From positions 2,294,001 to 2,358,000 of the forward strand of contig OZ251464.1 of the NCBI GenBank assembly GCA_965242595.1: a stretch of 64,000 nt of DNA, given 5' to 3'. Both the position numbers and the translations under genes were made by a program. Position 1 is the first letter of the stretch. Every line of letters starts with the position of its first letter. The stretch comes from SP197 sp965242595. GTDB taxonomy: Bacteria > Pseudomonadota > Alphaproteobacteria > SP197. The notes below the pieces were generated by a model. It was not told the DNA's origin. It made no database searches and saw nothing but the letters and a program-made list of their open reading frames with translations. Below are positions 61,649-64,000 of this stretch, in pieces.

Positions 61649-61757
61649 TCCGCAGGCGGCAGCCCTACACCAGAGCAGGGCGGCAGCGCAAGCGCCTTGC
61701 CGGCCCGCCCCGGCCCGGGCGATGATGCGCCGTTGCGGAGGGGGACGGGGAAGGGCA

Positions 61758-62630
61758 ATGGCGGTGAAAGGGAACGCCGGGCGGGGAAGAAGGCGCAGCT
61801 TCATCTTCATGCCCGGCCTGAAGCCGGAGATGTTCGCCAAGGCCGCCGCCTCGGGGGCCGATCTGGTGTGCATCGATCTGGAAGACGCCATCCACCCCGC
61901 CGACAAGGAGGCGGCGCGGGCGAAAACCATGGCGCTGATGGCCAGCCTGGCGCCGGCCCCGGAGGTGGAGGTGGCGGTGCGCGTCAACGCCCTTTCCACC
62001 CCCGAAGGCCTGCTGGATGTGGCCGCCGTGGCGGCGGCGGGCGGGCAGGGGCCGCCGGCGCTGATGCTGCCCAAGGTGGCCTCGCCCGGGGAGGTGGCGC
62101 TGGTCTCGAAGCTGCTGGACGAAGCCGGCCTGGCGACGGCGCTGCACGTCATCGTGGAATCGGCGGCCGGGCTGGAAGATTGCTGGCGCATCGCCCGGGC
62201 CAGCCCGCGGCTGGAGGCGCTGTTCTTCGGCGCGGTCGATTTTTCCGCCGATATCGGCGCCGCCAATGCCTGGGAGCCGCTGCTCTACGCCCGCTCGCGG
62301 GTGGTGGCGGCTGCCGCCGGGGCGGGGCTGGACGCCATCGATGTGCCCTGGCTGGACCTTGCCGACATGGCGGGCATGGTGGCCGAGGCGCAGGCGGCCA
62401 GGCGGCTGGGCTTCGTCGGCAAGGGCGCCATCCACCCCAGCCAGATCCCGGCCATCAACCGGGCCTTCACGCCCAGCGCCGAAGAGGTGGCCCACGCCAG
62501 GCGCATCGTCGCCGCCTTCCGGCAGGCCGCCACCGGCCTGGTGGTGATCGACGGCAAGCTGATCGAACGCCCGGTGCTGCGCGCCATGGAACGGCTGCTG
62601 GCCCGCGCCCAGGCTTCGGGAGGGCCTTGA
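61758..62630 (+). CDS. HpcH/HpaI aldolase/citrate lyase beta (CitE-like) protein
   Basis: 290 residues of the CitE-like fold that makes or breaks C-C bonds with acyl-CoA or small ketoacids. Visible: RSFIFMPGLKPEMFAKAAASGADLVCIDLEDAIHPADKEAAR (residues 11-52, with substrate-binding and acidic residues), VRVNALSTPEGLLD near 77, LMLPKVASPGEV near 103 and the Glu/Asp metal site in VIVESAAGLEDCW and FFGAVDFSADIG near 133-165. CitE-like genes outside citrate lyase clusters act on malyl- or methylmalyl-CoA; substrate here is unknown. ATG at 61758 has AAGGG before it; an earlier ATG at 61722 exists. Confidence 0.88.
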   Translation: MAVKGNAGRGRRRSFIFMPGLKPEMFAKAAASGADLVCIDLEDAIHPADKEAARAKTMALMASLAPAPEVEVAVRVNALSTPEGLLDVAAVAAAGGQGPPALMLPKVASPGEVALVSKLLDEAGLATALHVIVESAAGLEDCWRIARASPRLEALFFGAVDFSADIGAANAWEPLLYARSRVVAAAAGAGLDAIDVPWLDLADMAGMVAEAQAARRLGFVGKGAIHPSQIPAINRAFTPSAEEVAHARRIVAAFRQAATGLVVIDGKLIERPVLRAMERLLARAQASGGP

Positions 62631-62699
62631 CTCCGCCGCCAGGCGCGCCATCTTTCCCCTGGCCCCTCCCCCGGTGGGGTGGGTGCGGAAGGAAAGGCC

Positions 62700-62993
62700 A
62701 TGACCGCCGCCCGTGAACGCTGCCTGCATCTGGATGCCGCCGCCCGCCGCGACGCCGGAAGGCGTCTGGCCTCGCTGCGCGGCCATGTCGAAGGCATCCT
62801 GCGCATGCTGGACGACGAAGGCGTCTATTGCGTGGACGTGCTGAAGCAGATCAAGGCCGTCCAGGGCGCGCTGGACAAGGTGGGCGCCCTGGTGCTGGCC
62901 GCCCATCTGCGCGACCACGTCGCCACCGCCGCCTCCCGCGGCGACGCCGAGGCCATCGTTGCCGAGCTGATGGAGGTGCTGAAATACCGCTGA
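62700..62993 (+). CDS. CsoR/RcnR-family metal-sensing repressor
   Basis: 97 residues of the all-helical DUF156 family, which repress metal exporters and release DNA on metal binding. RRLASLRGHVEGILRMLDDEGVYCVDVLKQIKAVQGALDKVG is the core. Metal-site residues are Cys44, His69 and His73: the third is His rather than the Cys of copper-sensing CsoR, as in nickel/cobalt RcnR. Yet the following gene is a copper-type ATPase. The stop overlaps the likely CTG start of that ATPase. Confidence 0.9.
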   Translation: MTAARERCLHLDAAARRDAGRRLASLRGHVEGILRMLDDEGVYCVDVLKQIKAVQGALDKVGALVLAAHLRDHVATAASRGDAEAIVAELMEVLKYR

Positions 62994-64000
62994 CACTGGC
63001 CATCGAAGGCATGACCTGCGCCGCCTGCGTCGCCCGGGTGGAACGGGCGCTGGCGGGCGTGGAAGGGGTGGAGCGGGCCCAGGTCAGCCTGGCCAGCGGA
63101 CGCGCCACGCTGCAAGCCGCCGCCGATGGCAACGCAGCCGGCCCCGGCCTGGCCCAGGCGGCGGCCGCGGCCCTGGCCGCCATCGGCTATCGCGCCCGCC
63201 CGCTGCCGCCGGGCGTGGCCGCCGGCACGGCGCCGGGCCAGGGGGCCATGGCGCGGCGCGCGCTCTTTGCCGCCTGTTTCACCCTGCCGCTTGTGGGTCT
63301 CGCCATGGCCCAGCATGTCGGCCTGTCATGGGGCGCCCTGCTCTCCCCGCGCGGCTGGATGGCGGTGGAGCTGGCGCTGGCCCTGCCGGTGCAGTTCGTC
63401 GCCGGCGGCTTCATCTATCGTCTGGCCTGGCACGAGCTGCGGCGGCTGGCCCCGGCCATGAACGGCCTGGTGGCCATCGGCAGCACGGCCGCCTTCGGCT
63501 ATTCGCTGCTGGCGCTGCTGGCGCCCGGCCTGTTTCCCGCCGGCGCCGCCCATTCCTATTTCGAGGCGTCCGCCGCCATCGTCACCCTGGTGCTGGCCGG
63601 GCGCGCCCTGGAACAACGCGCCCGGGCGAAGACCGGCGCCGCCGTCCGCCATCTGCTGGCCCTGGCGCCCGCCACCGCCAGGGTGCGGCGCCCCGCCGGC
63701 GATGTGGAGCTGCCGCTGGCGGCCGTGCAAAGGGACGATATCGTCATCGTCGCCCCGGGCCAGCGGGTGCCGGTGGACGGCGAGGTGATCGCAGGCGAAA
63801 GCCAGCTGGACGAAGCGGCGATGACCGGCGAGCCGCTGCCCGTGGCCAAGGCCGCCGGCGCGCGGGTGATGGGCGGCACCCTGAACGGCCCCGGCGCGCT
63901 GATCGTCCGCGCCACGCAGGTTGGCGCCGATAGCGTGCTGGCGCAGATCGTCGCCATGGTAGAGCGCGCCCAGGCCGCCCGCCCACCGATCCAGCTGCTG
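62990..64000 (+). CDS. Copper-type heavy-metal P-type ATPase (3' end cut off)
   Basis: Exports or loads metal ions, using ATP, across the inner membrane. The N-terminal metal-binding domain begins LTLAIEGMTCAACVARVERAL with the GMTCAAC motif; then hydrophobic segments (residues ~85-200) and the actuator loop DEAAMTGEPLPVAK near residue 275. The phosphorylation and ATP domains are past the window. No ATG, GTG or TTG fits ahead of the metal domain: CTG at 62990 overlaps the regulator stop (CTGA); the first ATG, 63011, would cut the domain. Coupled to the CsoR-family gene, which likely controls it. Confidence 0.88.
   Translation, partial: MTLAIEGMTCAACVARVERALAGVEGVERAQVSLASGRATLQAAADGNAAGPGLAQAAAAALAAIGYRARPLPPGVAAGTAPGQGAMARRALFAACFTLPLVGLAMAQHVGLSWGALLSPRGWMAVELALALPVQFVAGGFIYRLAWHELRRLAPAMNGLVAIGSTAAFGYSLLALLAPGLFPAGAAHSYFEASAAIVTLVLAGRALEQRARAKTGAAVRHLLALAPATARVRRPAGDVELPLAAVQRDDIVIVAPGQRVPVDGEVIAGESQLDEAAMTGEPLPVAKAAGARVMGGTLNGPGALIVRATQVGADSVLAQIVAMVERAQAARPPIQLL

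Overview
The window looks like the chromosome of a GC-rich alphaproteobacterium, probably of the Rhodospirillales type. This is inferred from gene content: xseB-ispA-dxs gene order, the nitrogen-type PTS with a short HprK and RapZ, a four-subunit sarcosine oxidase, a fused betaine permease and a DUF1640-type coiled-coil protein. Coding sequence is dense, overlaps of 1 to 14 bases (ATGA, GTGA) are common, and no insertion sequence, integrase or CRISPR array was seen.

Region by region. 1-3.5 kb: isoprenoid and DNA-repair operon on the minus strand (histone-deacetylase-like protein, xseB, ispA, dxs; dxs is cut by the window edge). 3.6-6.3 kb: FAD amino-acid oxidase and a class III aminotransferase. 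6.3-11.3 kb: regulatory PTS operon read from hpf to ptsI (hpf, ptsN, small repeat ORF, hprK, rapZ, EIIA-Man, HPr, EI), with short tandem repeats at three gene junctions. 11.7-18.6 kb: orphan polyamine-type binding protein, anmK, sirtuin, Kef-type antiporter and RecQ. 18.7-25.2 kb: M48 lipoprotein, a peptide/nickel-type ABC transporter without a binding protein, aquaporin, lipoprotein and coiled-coil membrane protein. 25.2-26.3 kb: a structured leader in front of a doubly broken secreted-protein gene.

26.5-52.5 kb is a methylamine and betaine region: GcvT/DmdA-like enzyme, dimethylglycine-dehydrogenase-like fusion, VOC protein, two PhyH-type dioxygenases, MttB-family methyltransferase, soxBDAG, PHP phosphoesterase and a ProVWX-type betaine transporter. 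Together these could import betaine-like compounds and strip methyl groups down to glycine, passing C1 units to folate. AT-richer accessory islets interrupt it: a HicB-type pair (28.7-29.2 kb), a lone SIR2-STAND defence-like gene (35.4-37.9 kb) and a duplicated, decaying PD-(D/E)XK nuclease (44.5-46.5 kb). A fourth islet, an orphan DGQHR gene with its own palindrome, follows at 53.4-54.5 kb.

54.7-64 kb: a TetR regulator divergent from a redoxin/cytochrome c/copper monooxygenase-like fusion with a clear shared operator; a four-gene cluster of AlbA/Schlafen-type ATPase, dual-OB protein and two DUF488 proteins, which is the best candidate here for a little-described system; a type 3 binding protein, tRNA-Gly(GCC), a CitE-like lyase, and a CsoR-family regulator coupled to a copper-type P-ATPase cut by the window end. 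All function calls come from reading motifs and context; no database search was run.
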